Assembly: GCA_902556425.1 (NCBI GenBank)
Contig: CACDWG010000005.1
Location: 84,838 to 148,837 of the forward strand
Direction of reading: 5' to 3'
DNA: 64,000 nt
DNA from: UBA4421 sp002704225
GTDB lineage: Bacteria; Pseudomonadota; Gammaproteobacteria; Pseudomonadales; Azotimanducaceae
A program made the translations under genes and the position numbers. Of this stretch, positions 44,221 through 52,092 are shown piece by piece. Below the pieces are notes generated by a model. The model saw only the letters and a list, made by a program, of their open reading frames with translations. It made no database searches and was not told the origin of the DNA. Each line of letters begins with the position of its first letter. The first letter of the stretch is position 1.

Positions 44221-44580
44221 ATGGAAGGCAAAGAAACCCAAGTGCAGGTTTGGTTCGACAGCCAGTGCCCGCTGTGCGCGAAAGAAATTGCCTTCATGAA
44301 ACGACTGGATTGGTTCAAGCGCGTTGAGTTCGTCGATATTTATACGACCGCGGATTGCCCCCTTGACCCAAGGCAGCTTCTCGCTCGCTTCCATGCCCGG
44401 GAGAAAGGTCAGCCCATCGTTGACGGCGCTGCGGCTTTTGCTGCGCTTTGGCGCCACCTGCCCTTGCTGAAACCACTGGGCGTAGTGGCGCGCATACCCC
44501 TCGTACTGAGAATGCTGGAAAAAGCCTACGTTCAATTTTTGCGAGTTAGGCCTGCATTGCAGCGATTTCTTGGCACCTAG
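44221..44580 (+). CDS. DCC-family (DUF393) thiol-disulfide oxidoreductase-like protein
   Basis: A 119-residue protein with the family hallmark DSQCPLCAKE: a CxxC at the start of a thioredoxin-like fold, followed by FMKRLDWFKRVEFVDI. GGAGG precedes the start ATG at 44221; the frame is open further upstream through the P450 end, but that part is not coding. DCC proteins are named for the conserved N-terminal motif and their reaction is poorly known. It follows the P450 gene by 103 bp on the same strand. Confidence 0.85.
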   Translation: MEGKETQVQVWFDSQCPLCAKEIAFMKRLDWFKRVEFVDIYTTADCPLDPRQLLARFHAREKGQPIVDGAAAFAALWRHLPLLKPLGVVARIPLVLRMLEKAYVQFLRVRPALQRFLGT

Positions 44581-44629
44581 GACGGCAAATCGGCGCGTCA
44601 TTTGACCTTAAACTTGGCACACTGTTGTC

Positions 44630-44926
44630 ATGTACGCCGTCATTTTCAAAGCAAAAATCAAAACCCTCGACCCGACTTATCAGAGCACGGCTGATCGACT
44701 GCGGGAACTCGCCCTGCAGGAATACGGCTGCCTCGAATTCACTTCAACTGCTGAAGGCTCTCGGGAAATCGCCATTTCTTACTGGCCCAGCAAGGCGCAT
44801 ATTCAGGCTTGGAAGGACAACCCTGAGCACCAGCAGGCCCAAGCCTTAGGCAAATCACGTTGGTATGAGTCCTATCAAGTTGAGATCGTTGAAGTGCTGA
44901 ATCAGCACAGCAGCGATGGTTCTTAG
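44630..44926 (+). CDS. Antibiotic biosynthesis monooxygenase (ABM) domain protein
   Basis: A 98-residue ferredoxin-like alpha/beta protein with the ABM layout: MYAVIFKAKIKT, LRELALQEYGCLEF, SREIAISYWPSKAHIQAWKDNPEH and a final strand with YESYQVEIVEV. Such dimers include cofactor-free quinone-forming monooxygenases and haem-degrading enzymes; many are uncharacterised. No Cys or haem ligand is evident. It lies between the DCC and MBL-fold genes on the same strand. Confidence 0.85.
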   Translation: MYAVIFKAKIKTLDPTYQSTADRLRELALQEYGCLEFTSTAEGSREIAISYWPSKAHIQAWKDNPEHQQAQALGKSRWYESYQVEIVEVLNQHSSDGS

Positions 44927-44992
44927 GCTGAAACGCCAACCTTTTTACGGCACTTTCCTCTATGGTGTGCGTATTCACGGAGGATTGAATTC

Positions 44993-46036
44993 ATGAAGGT
45001 TTTTGCTGCGTTTCTACTGACCTGTACCTGTTCAATCGTCCACGCCAACATGGCGATGGCGGAACAAACAAGGGTGCTACCGAATGCCCAACTGGCAACG
45101 CCCCCTTCACCACCACCCGGTTTTGTACCGCCCCCTCTAAATCCAAGGGGCGTACAGCTGGAAACACGCCAATTGAGCAACGGTGTATACGCGCTCATGT
45201 CCAACACACCTTTTGCGGACAACGCAGGCTTTATCGTGGGCGAAGACGCGGTGCTAGTGATCGACTCACACTTTAACGGGAAGATGGGCCTGCAGATCAT
45301 TGATGCGGTGCGCACCGTAACAGACCTCCCCATCCGCTACTTACTGAACACCAACGCCTTCGGTGATCATGTCTTTGGCAATTACGTTTTCCCGGCAGAC
45401 ACGCGGATCATCGCCCACCAAAGCACCATTGATTCGTTGAGCATCTCCACTGTCGAGGGTATCGCTCAGACCATGCGCGGCACCGTGAACGGCGATCTAT
45501 CGGTTTTCAACGGGGTTAAACTTCGCTTGCCCGACATCGGTTTCGACACCATCTGGTCGGTGGATTTGGGCGACAGAATTGTTGAAATGCACTGGTTCGG
45601 TGCCGGTATGTCGCCTCATGACAGTATCGTTTATCTGCCCAAGGAAAAAATCGCTTGGACCGCCAATTTAATTTTTGGCGCGGGCACAATCCCATGGGCA
45701 CGGTCTGGGGGTATTGCTGACTATCGCGACACGCTAAGCAAAATGGCCGAGACCATTAGCCCCAACACCATCGTCCCCGGCCATGGCAAGATCGTCAGTG
45801 GCGAGGCCATACAAAACTACCTGTCCTATTTGGACGAAATTATCGAACAGGCTAGGCGAGCAGAGCTCAACGACATAACGGCCGAAAACTTTGCTGCGAA
45901 AGCCATTATCGACCCAAAGTACGCCATCGAACCCACATTGGAGAGACTGATGACCGGTTTTCACCGATGGAATCTGCAGGCGGCCTACAGCGAGTCCAAG
46001 TCGCAGCAAACCCGTTACACAGATGCCTCAGATTGA
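44993..46036 (+). CDS. MBL-fold hydrolase-like protein lacking most metal ligands
   Basis: A 347-residue exported protein (signal peptide residues 1-23) with a Pro-rich linker (about 31-50) and a metallo-beta-lactamase fold. The usual HxHxDH motif reads N121-A-F123-G-D125-H126, so two zinc His are replaced; the His of the GHT-type motif is Met206 (GAGMSPHDS) and the bridging Asp region reads TANL (224-226). Only D125, H126 and the PGHG His remain. The fold is otherwise complete and the frame intact. It resembles exported quinoprotein-relay or class B3-like MBL proteins. It may bind one metal or have a non-hydrolytic role. Confidence 0.85.
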   Translation: MKVFAAFLLTCTCSIVHANMAMAEQTRVLPNAQLATPPSPPPGFVPPPLNPRGVQLETRQLSNGVYALMSNTPFADNAGFIVGEDAVLVIDSHFNGKMGLQIIDAVRTVTDLPIRYLLNTNAFGDHVFGNYVFPADTRIIAHQSTIDSLSISTVEGIAQTMRGTVNGDLSVFNGVKLRLPDIGFDTIWSVDLGDRIVEMHWFGAGMSPHDSIVYLPKEKIAWTANLIFGAGTIPWARSGGIADYRDTLSKMAETISPNTIVPGHGKIVSGEAIQNYLSYLDEIIEQARRAELNDITAENFAAKAIIDPKYAIEPTLERLMTGFHRWNLQAAYSESKSQQTRYTDASD

Positions 46037-46133
46037 GGATAGCCCATGCCGCTTACAGACTCCTTTCATGACAAAGGTTTTTGGGGTTCCGCTCGCTTAA
46101 TCCACCAAAGGCAGCGGGTTTCAGACCCGTGAA

Positions 46134-46832
46134 CTATGAAGATGGTGGCCTGCTGTTGGACAACGACTTCCCATCCTCGATTTCAACACCGGACAGCGGC
46201 ACGACTAAATCCACGACCTGAGCGATCAGTTCTTCTTCGTCCATATCGGTGGGCATGAACTTAGCCAGCAACGAATCCGACAAGACAGTTGCCGCGCCAA
46301 TCGGCACGGCATTGGTGAAAATCGTCAGTACTGTCAGTGAGGTTTCTGCATGCCTACCAGCCCGCCGAGTCGCGTCAATCGCTGAGCGCACAATAGCGGA
46401 AAAATTGTCTACAGCGTCGTTGAGCTCATCACCGGCATAACGCTTAACATCCGGGTGATTGATAGCACGGAATAACGCTCGATTAGTCAACGCCCAGCGC
46501 ATGTACCCTCGGCCCATCGCATTCAGTCGAATGTGGGGATTGCTGCTGCCCGTTTCCTCTGCAGCCGATAGCGTTGCATCACGAACCTTAAGCCATCCAT
46601 CCAGAGCCAACGCGGACAGCAAGGACGCCTTGCTCCTGAAATGTCGGTTAGGAGCGCTATGAGAAACGCCAAGATCTCGCGCAATGCCGCGCAATGACAG
46701 CGCTTCAATCCCTCGTTCATCGATGATCTCTGCGGCTCGCAGCAATACCGCTTCGGCTAAATTGCCGTGGTGGTAGTTTTTCTTTTGTCCGTTCAAGCCG
46801 GCCCCTATGTTGACACCGCCTACATTAGCCAT
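46134..46832 (-). CDS. TetR-family transcriptional regulator
   Basis: A 232-residue TetR regulator: N-terminal helix-turn-helix at about residues 24-70 with LSLRGIARDLGVSHSAPNRHFRSK, and a TetR C-terminal domain of the WHG type (YMRWALTNRALFRAINHPD). The KKNYHHGNLAEAVL opening is common in this subgroup. It is divergent from the small membrane protein and desaturase genes (55 bp apart) and convergent with the MBL gene. By position it probably represses the desaturase operon and itself, responding to a lipid or fatty acyl ligand (inference). Confidence 0.9.
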   Translation of the reverse strand: MANVGGVNIGAGLNGQKKNYHHGNLAEAVLLRAAEIIDERGIEALSLRGIARDLGVSHSAPNRHFRSKASLLSALALDGWLKVRDATLSAAEETGSSNPHIRLNAMGRGYMRWALTNRALFRAINHPDVKRYAGDELNDAVDNFSAIVRSAIDATRRAGRHAETSLTVLTIFTNAVPIGAATVLSDSLLAKFMPTDMDEEELIAQVVDLVVPLSGVEIEDGKSLSNSRPPSS

Positions 46833-46887
46833 CTATGCTCAGATTCGCAACACCAAAACGACGATCAACGACCCAATCGAGGTCATC

Positions 46888-47082
46888 ATGAAACACATGA
46901 TCAGTGCTTTATTTTCGCCCATGGCGTTTGCCCTTGGCTTTTTGTGGCCCCTTAGCTGGCAAGTCGTTGCAACATTGGAACTGGCACAAGCAGCTTTACC
47001 CGCCATCGTTGCCGGTGCCGCTGTAGCTATTCCACTAGGACTTATGGCCCAATTTCGCAGGAGCTGGATATGGCTCAAATAA
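46888..47082 (+). CDS. Small membrane protein upstream of and overlapping the desaturase gene
   Basis: A 64-residue protein with two membrane helices (about 10-30 and 38-54; LAQAALPAIVAGAAVAIPLG) and a basic end (FRRSWIW). ATG 46888 has GAGG five to nine bases upstream. It overlaps the desaturase start by 13 bp, so translation is coupled. It is too short to classify. It may be an accessory or stabilising subunit of the desaturase. Confidence 0.6.
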   Translation: MKHMISALFSPMAFALGFLWPLSWQVVATLELAQAALPAIVAGAAVAIPLGLMAQFRRSWIWLK

Positions 47083-47961
47083 TGAATACGTCAAATCTTG
47101 ACCGGCTCACCGACGCCGAGCTGGATGTACTGGAACGACAGATCGCTGGTAAATATATGGGCCGGGTGCCTTGGGGTGCCGTGGTCTGGGGCTTAGGCAA
47201 TAGCGCAGTCTTTATCGCCTTGTTTCCTGCAGTGCTGTTGGATTTGATGCCCCTTTGGGCGGCTTTTCCTATCGCCACACTGAACGCCATTTTGGCCTAC
47301 CTGCCCTCCCACGAGGCGCAACACAACATCATTGCGGGCAAGGGCAAACCACTGCGCTGGCTGAACGAACTGGTCGGGCACGTTTCCACTATTCCCCTAG
47401 TGATGCCGTATCGCGTCTTGCGGGCAACCCACATGGAGCACCACCAGCATACCAACCACCCGGAAAAGGACTGCGATATCGACTTACATGCCAAGTCTGG
47501 CATCGATTTTTTGCGGCAAACGCTGGTCAATCATCAACCCGACTCAAGGCGCAGCAAGGCGCAGCAAGGCGTACTCTGAATGCCTGGAGCGCACGGGGCA
47601 AAGTCATCTGATGCTCGACGCCGTGCTAATGAACTCAGCCTACTTGGTTTTTATGTTTGCTATGGCATGGTCTGGTTACGCGATTGAAATGGCTCTGCTT
47701 TGGTGGCTGCCTAAACTGCTCGGAGAAACGTATCTAACCTACTATTTGGCCTGGGCTCCCCACCACCCCGGCGATGAGCAAGGACGCTACCGTGACACGC
47801 GCGCCTTCAAAAGCCGCTTCGGCAACCTGATTTCCATGGGTATGCAGTTCCACATCATCCATCATCTGTATCCGCGAATACCCTTGTCCCTTACGCCCGC
47901 GGTGTATCGAGAGCTTCGCCCAGTGCTAGCGTATCGAGGCTGCGAGTTGGGCGGGCTTTGA
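47070..47961 (+). pseudogene. Membrane fatty-acid desaturase gene, frameshifted by a 10-bp duplication
   Basis: The first frame (47070-47579, 169 codons) has His boxes HEAQH (residues 81-85) and HMEHHQHTNH (121-130), then runs into a premature stop. A second frame continues to 47961 with LMLDAVLMNSAYLVFM and the third box FHIIHHLYP. Removing one copy of the 10-base repeat at 47549-47568 joins them exactly as QPDSRRSKAYSECLER, giving one protein of about 293 residues with all three di-iron His boxes. AGGAG precedes the start. As it stands no full-length enzyme is made. Confidence 0.85.
47549..47572 (+). repeat. Tandem 10-bp duplication inside the desaturase gene
   Basis: GGCGCAGCAA occurs twice in direct succession (47549-47558 and 47559-47568) and is followed by GGCG. 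The unit length is not a multiple of three, so the second copy shifts the frame. Slipped-strand replication could add or remove a copy. Confidence 0.9.
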
Positions 47962-47983
47962 ACGATCAGATGACATTCCGACG

Positions 47984-48002
47984 CCTCTGCCTAAAGCAGA
48001 GG
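47984..48002 (+). terminator. Probable terminator after the desaturase gene
   Basis: CCTCTGC (47984-47990) pairs perfectly with GCAGAGG (47996-48002) over a five-base loop, followed by TTTGTCTTTG. It lies between the desaturase stop and the convergent FAD monooxygenase stop. The T tract is interrupted, so efficiency is uncertain. Confidence 0.55.
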
Positions 48003-48015
48003 TTTGTCTTTGAGG

Positions 48016-49233
48016 TTAGGTTTTGCGCTTGGACATACCCGTGAGCTGCTTGTAGCGATCAGCGATGGCCTGCAGCTCACCGGCTTCAAACACGTCGTCT
48101 AGGGATGCGAATCCTTGCGGTGCTCGTTGGTGTGCCAATTGCATACATTGCTCTGGTCCGTTGCCTCGATTAGCATTCACAATGGCCGCCGTACTCGGCA
48201 GACGTGCCTGCTCGTATTGAACCAACCCAACAGCCGCGCTATCTGTTTGAGCCAGAGCCTTAACCAATGCTTGGGTATCGAGAATGGCTTGGCTGGCTCC
48301 GTTTGAACCGATGGGGTACATCGGATGTGCCGAATCACCCAGCAGCGTAACGCGGTCGTCATTCCATGTTGGTGCCGGATCTCTGTCCACCATGGGGTAC
48401 TCGTAAATCCGTTCGGCGCTTCGAATCAACCCGGGCACATCGAGCCAATCGAAATCCCAGTCAGCAAACTGAGGCAAAAAATCGTCGATACTGCCCTCTC
48501 GGCTCCAACCCTGCGCCCGGTCTGGCTGTGGGCGTCGCAATTCGGCTATCCAATTGATGCGCTGCAATCCGTCATCGCGCACCCTCTCAATGGGGTAGCA
48601 AACGAATTTTTGATCCTCATATCCCGCCATGATCATGCTGGCACCACTCAAATAGGGTTTGGCCAAGGACGTAGCCCGCCAAAGCAGACGACCGGAATAT
48701 ATGGGGGCACCTTCATTTGGGTACATTTGCGCACGCGCAGCCGAATGAATACCGTCTGCGCAAATCAGCAGATCGGATTGCACTGGTACAGATACCGCGT
48801 CCGTTGATTGAAAAGTTGCTGTGGCATGGCGATCCGTACTGGCAAACGACGTCATTCGGTGACCAGTAATCACCCGATCAGCACCCAATTGTTCTTGCAC
48901 AAATGCCAGCAGAGTCATTTGCAGGGTGCCGCGAGAAATCGAAATTTGCGGTGAATCAAATCCGGCGAAAAGACCGCGGGGCTCGGTCCAGATCCGCTGG
49001 CCATGCATATTGAAGTAACTCAGTTCCTGAGTCGCGACGCCCTGAGCTAGAAGGGTATCCAACACACCAAGTTGATTCAGTACGTGCGCGGCCTGGGGCA
49101 ACAAATTAATCCCTACGCCTAGAGGCTGAATCGTGCTCACGGATTCATAGACAGACACCTCATAGCCCGCTTGATGCAGCGCAAGCGCCGCCGTCAGTCC
49201 TCCGATGCCTGCTCCCACAATGGTTACCTTCAC
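48016..49233 (-). CDS. FAD-dependent monooxygenase, salicylate-hydroxylase-like
   Basis: A 405-residue class A flavoprotein hydroxylase: N-terminal FAD motif VTIVGAGIGGLTAALAL, the DG motif ICADGIHSAAR, and the GD motif LLGDSAHPMYPIGSNGA. A GTG at 49233 with GGAGAGG upstream makes the FAD motif start at residue 3 and is preferred over the longer ATG form (49272). Members hydroxylate aromatic rings with NAD(P)H. The C-terminal 50 residues (LDDVFEAGELQAIADRYKQL) are typical of uncharacterised members. It is convergent with the desaturase gene. Confidence 0.9.
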   Translation of the reverse strand: MKVTIVGAGIGGLTAALALHQAGYEVSVYESVSTIQPLGVGINLLPQAAHVLNQLGVLDTLLAQGVATQELSYFNMHGQRIWTEPRGLFAGFDSPQISISRGTLQMTLLAFVQEQLGADRVITGHRMTSFASTDRHATATFQSTDAVSVPVQSDLLICADGIHSAARAQMYPNEGAPIYSGRLLWRATSLAKPYLSGASMIMAGYEDQKFVCYPIERVRDDGLQRINWIAELRRPQPDRAQGWSREGSIDDFLPQFADWDFDWLDVPGLIRSAERIYEYPMVDRDPAPTWNDDRVTLLGDSAHPMYPIGSNGASQAILDTQALVKALAQTDSAAVGLVQYEQARLPSTAAIVNANRGNGPEQCMQLAHQRAPQGFASLDDVFEAGELQAIADRYKQLTGMSKRKT

Positions 49234-49329
49234 CCTCTGTTCCTCTCCAGAAAACTGCAGGCACCCTAGCACGATCAGCAGTCGATGCTGAGCCTGGCTC
49301 CCATCTCACCACGAAGAACTCGGGCGCTA

Positions 49330-49695
49330 TTACCGGGCGACTTTGAACGTATCTTTGTAACGGTACCCCTCAAACCGCTCTTGATTTGATGCCTCTTTGC
49401 CCGCCCCCGAACGCAAAAATCGGCTTTGATCAAAGCTCACATCTAACGAAAATTCTGCGTCAGCCGTTATCAGGATTTCTTGCTCGTCGTTCAAGGTTGG
49501 GAACGCACCACAGGCTTCACCGGCATCGCAAATTATACCGTCGTTATCTATATCGGATCCCACCACCAGCGTGTATTCACCAAGGACCACTTTTTCCATC
49601 AACAACCACATGACCTTCCCCCTTCTGGAAGTCGACTCAACGTGATTACCAACGGTAGTGCGAAAGAAACACCGAGCCTTGCCTGCTGGCGACAT
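49330..49695 (-). pseudogene. Remnant of a larger secreted protein, probably the tail of an S8-type peptidase
   Basis: About 80 residues (from roughly 49599) read GEYTLVVGSDIDNDG, ICDAGEACGAFPTL and EFSLDVSFDQ, which I recognise as the conserved C-terminal region of large gammaproteobacterial S8 serine peptidases. No catalytic domain lies upstream; the preceding codons to 49695 (SPAGKARCFFRTTVG) look non-coding. The most likely reading is a decayed fragment. A small independent protein starting at 49611 or 49599 cannot be excluded. Confidence 0.45.
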
Positions 49696-49882
49696 AAGGT
49701 CGTAAATAGGTTACCAGCGGTAATTTTCCCTACGTCCGCTTCATTAAGACCACATCAACATTCGATCTAGCGCGGAAGGCATCCCCCGCCGGACTCGTAA
49801 ATCTTACGTTGACGCAATATGACAAAAGCGTTAAAAGGTGCGGCGTAGGAAAGTCGTTATTTATAAGCGATTGGGAGAGCCT

Positions 49883-50098
49883 ATGTTTTGGAAGAAGCGA
49901 GACCCTGCGTGGGAAAAAGGCATCAAACAACTGAAAAGCTACAAACGCGTCAACGGGGACGCCAACGTACCCATTATGTATGTCTGTGCTGACGGATTTC
50001 GCCTGGGCAGTTGGCTACATGGCCAGAAACGGATTGGTAAGCGTTTAGCACCGGATCGTCTAAAAGCGCTGCAGGATTGCGGTGTTGTCCTGGCCTAG
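49883..50098 (+). CDS. Stand-alone helicase-associated (HA) domain protein
   Basis: A 71-residue protein made of one HA domain (PF03457 type): W-x-K-G-I-K-Q-L-K-S-Y early, then a VP motif (NVPIMYVCADGFRLGSWL), a basic QKRIGKRLAPDR stretch and LKALQDCGV. GGGAG precedes ATG 49883. HA domains are usually repeated at the ends of DEAD/DEAH helicases and probably bind nucleic acid; here it is alone with no helicase within reach. It may be a small DNA- or RNA-binding protein, or a leftover of a lost helicase. Confidence 0.7.
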   Translation: MFWKKRDPAWEKGIKQLKSYKRVNGDANVPIMYVCADGFRLGSWLHGQKRIGKRLAPDRLKALQDCGVVLA

Positions 50099-50192
50099 CA
50101 ATACGCCGCTCCCAAGTGCTGACCACGCACTCCGAAGATCAGAAACGGACCGTTAGTCTTTCTAACAGCCCGTATTCAGGGATTACCTAAGT

Positions 50193-50963
50193 TTACGACT
50201 CCGTTGCAGGCCGACTCTGAACCCGGCCAGCCCAGACAGAGGGTCCGTCGCACTTGGCATACATACGACTGTATTCTTGTTGCGCTGTCATGCTTTCCTT
50301 ACTGCTTCTGCGCTGCAGTGCCGCGGTATACGAAACCATATCGGGATAGCCGATCAGATGCCTAAACACCGAACGCTCACCACCAGCCGCCGGTAACATG
50401 ACGCCCCAGTAAATATTCGTCGCGGATTCAGGCCGGCTAGCCAGCATTCTGGCGTGCTTATCCTTCATCAGACCTTCCGCACTTTCGTGCACACGACACC
50501 GATTGAACTCGACGACTCGATTGTCCGTGGCTGCCGTCGCCGCTTGGTCAGTGTACTTATGTACAAGGTGAGTGAATCGCGTGGCACAAGTCGCAATCTC
50601 AGCCCAACCGGTAAACTGCGCTTGACCTTCCTCGGATGTGGCAACTTTATCCCACATGCCTCCAATCGTTTGGTAAGGCGCGATCAGCAGTTCCACAAAG
50701 TCGTAGGTTGGATCGAGAGCTTCAGCAGCGTTTGCCACCGGAGTCAGAATCAAGCTGTGCGGCTGAATGCCCTCTGCACGCGTCCAATCGAAGAACGTTT
50801 TGTTGAACGTATCAACGTCCTCCATCGTTTTGCCTTCGTTCAGATAACACAGGTTAACCTGAGTCATCGCAGTGGGCATTTCGCTGGCCTCATGACGTTC
50901 TGACAGGGCCGCCGCGGGCGACAAACAGGCTATGAAACAAAGTGATTTGATCAATCTCAACAT
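50193..50963 (-). CDS. Unknown secreted protein, distant paralogue of the gene at 40.7 kb
   Basis: A 256-residue protein with a signal peptide (MLRLIKSLCFIACLSPAAA) and AGAGGA before ATG 50963. The mature part aligns along its whole length with the protein at 40671-41429: LNEGKTMEDV (41-50) with LKEGKTLDDF, FNRCRVHESA (153-162) with FRTCSLNDGA, and YAKCDG near the end with VATCGP. Both Cys are conserved. Two repeats of a dimeric alpha/beta barrel are suggested. Function unknown. Confidence 0.8.
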   Translation of the reverse strand: MLRLIKSLCFIACLSPAAALSERHEASEMPTAMTQVNLCYLNEGKTMEDVDTFNKTFFDWTRAEGIQPHSLILTPVANAAEALDPTYDFVELLIAPYQTIGGMWDKVATSEEGQAQFTGWAEIATCATRFTHLVHKYTDQAATAATDNRVVEFNRCRVHESAEGLMKDKHARMLASRPESATNIYWGVMLPAAGGERSVFRHLIGYPDMVSYTAALQRRSSKESMTAQQEYSRMYAKCDGPSVWAGRVQSRPATES

Positions 50964-51356
50964 GGTGTCCTCTCTTAATGGAATCTCGATATTGGTCACT
51001 GATAATGCACAGCACCCAAACGGAATGTCCAATTTTTGTTCATATTTCGCCAGGCTCGCCGCAACCGTCGAGCGCAGGAACGTATCAACCTGACAACGCG
51101 CTGTAGCGACTGTCTCTCAGGCCGGGCTTACTCGAAGCTTGTCAAAACGGCAGTGTCCGCCGAGAGGCAGAGCGAGGCTGTAGTAGAGGGTGCACGTCAA
51201 CCGCCGCTCACAGAACAGTTTGAACCTTTTAGGAGCCTAATCGTTCCAACACTGAGTAGGAGGGCAGATGGTAGGCGGCTTAGAGAGCGGCCAATCTCGC
51301 CATTCGCTAGCGACCGTCCTCTAGAGCGGCCATGAAAGGCATGGGAAATAAGAAAG
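50964..51356. other. Gene-free stretch before the tRNA gene
   Basis: Nearly 400 bases with no convincing gene. An Arg-rich frame on the plus strand (51036-51335) has no ribosome site or recognisable motif and is rejected. No insertion-sequence ends, tRNA-like repeat or clear terminator were found. It should hold the promoter for the secreted-protein gene on its left side. Confidence 0.5.
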
Positions 51357-51432
51357 TGGCTCCGCCTGCTGGGCTCGAACCAGCGACCCAATGATTAACA
51401 GTCATTTGCTCTACCAACTGAGCTAAGGCGGA
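51357..51432 (-). tRNA. tRNA-Asn (anticodon GTT)
   Basis: The minus strand folds as a 76-base tRNA: acceptor TCCGCCT pairs with AGGCGGA, D arm AGCTCAGTTGGTAGAGC, anticodon loop CTGTTAA with GTT exactly at positions 34-36 (plus-strand 51397-51399), T arm CTGGTTCGAGCCCAG, discriminator G and an encoded CCA (51357-51359). All invariant bases are in place. Confidence 0.98.
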
Positions 51433-51473
51433 ATCGTCGAACGAAACAGAAGCTGTCCCGTGAGCGAGCGCAT

Positions 51474-51501
51474 ATCTTAATGTGTGCGCCTTCAAATGCA
51501 A
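51474..51501 (-). promoter_or_regulatory. Possible promoter of tRNA-Asn
   Basis: Read on the minus strand, TTGCAT (51496-51501) and TAAGAT (51474-51479) are 16 bases apart, followed by a GC-rich discriminator (GCGCTCGCTC), about 42 bases before the mature tRNA 5' end. This fits a stringently controlled stable-RNA promoter but was found by eye only. Confidence 0.4.
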
Positions 51502-51525
51502 TACTCAAACGAGCCGATTTAAGGC

Positions 51526-52071
51526 TTAACGTCGACGCTGGAAGGATCGACTGATGGATCGAACGTTGCCGTCGGCCTCAATATCCAAAGAAACCAATAA
51601 CCGACTGCGTCCTTGCAGTTGGTAACGTTCTAGCACGTTGATGCCACGGGTCTTGGACGCCACGACCAGCACATCGTTGTCCCATCCTGCTTGCACCTTC
51701 CAAATACCTCGTTCTCTGATGCCCCATGTGACGTCTCGATAAATGCCTGGGTAGTGCTGAATGCCCATAGAATCCGAATCCAGCTCGATTCGCATGCGCT
51801 TAGCATCCAAAACTTGGAAATCGTGAGCTACGTAGGCAAGACCTGAGCCTCGACGAATACGCTGAATTTCCGCGGCTGTGGACATTCGCTGACGACGGTC
51901 ACCGAATTTCGCATCCGGACGCATCGCGGAGCCCACATCGTCAGATGCCGCCGAATCTACCACCCAAGTCCCGGTCAGGGGGACATCTCTCGAGGGTGCA
52001 GCATCCAGTCGCAGCCCACCGCAACCTGTCACAGAGGCCAGCGCGATCAGTATCCAAATCCATTGATGCAT
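51526..52071 (-). CDS. Putative outer membrane or periplasmic lipoprotein, unknown function
   Basis: A 181-residue protein with a lipoprotein signal: hydrophobic WIWILIALASVTGC, where the Cys would be lipidated. The mature part is beta-rich (GTWVVDSAAS, MRIELDSDSMG, WKVQAGWDNDVLVVASK, RSRLLVSLDIEADG), like a small lipocalin-type or repeat beta fold. ATG 52071 has AAGG at acceptable spacing; a GTG at 52083 is in frame upstream. It is 21 bp after the nitronate monooxygenase gene and probably in the same transcript. No family recognised. Confidence 0.75.
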   Translation of the reverse strand: MHQWIWILIALASVTGCGGLRLDAAPSRDVPLTGTWVVDSAASDDVGSAMRPDAKFGDRRQRMSTAAEIQRIRRGSGLAYVAHDFQVLDAKRMRIELDSDSMGIQHYPGIYRDVTWGIRERGIWKVQAGWDNDVLVVASKTRGINVLERYQLQGRSRLLVSLDIEADGNVRSISRSFQRRR

Positions 52072-52092
52072 CAATCCAAACACCTTTTCAGA

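Noticed and set aside
46108..46134. tRNA-like T-arm (GCGGGTTTCAGACCCG) after the MBL gene
   Set aside because: No acceptor, D or anticodon arm fits around it and the T-loop consensus is not met.
51036..51335. 99-codon frame on the plus strand before the tRNA gene
   Set aside because: Arg-rich, no ribosome site, no recognisable motif, and opposite to the trend of neighbouring genes.
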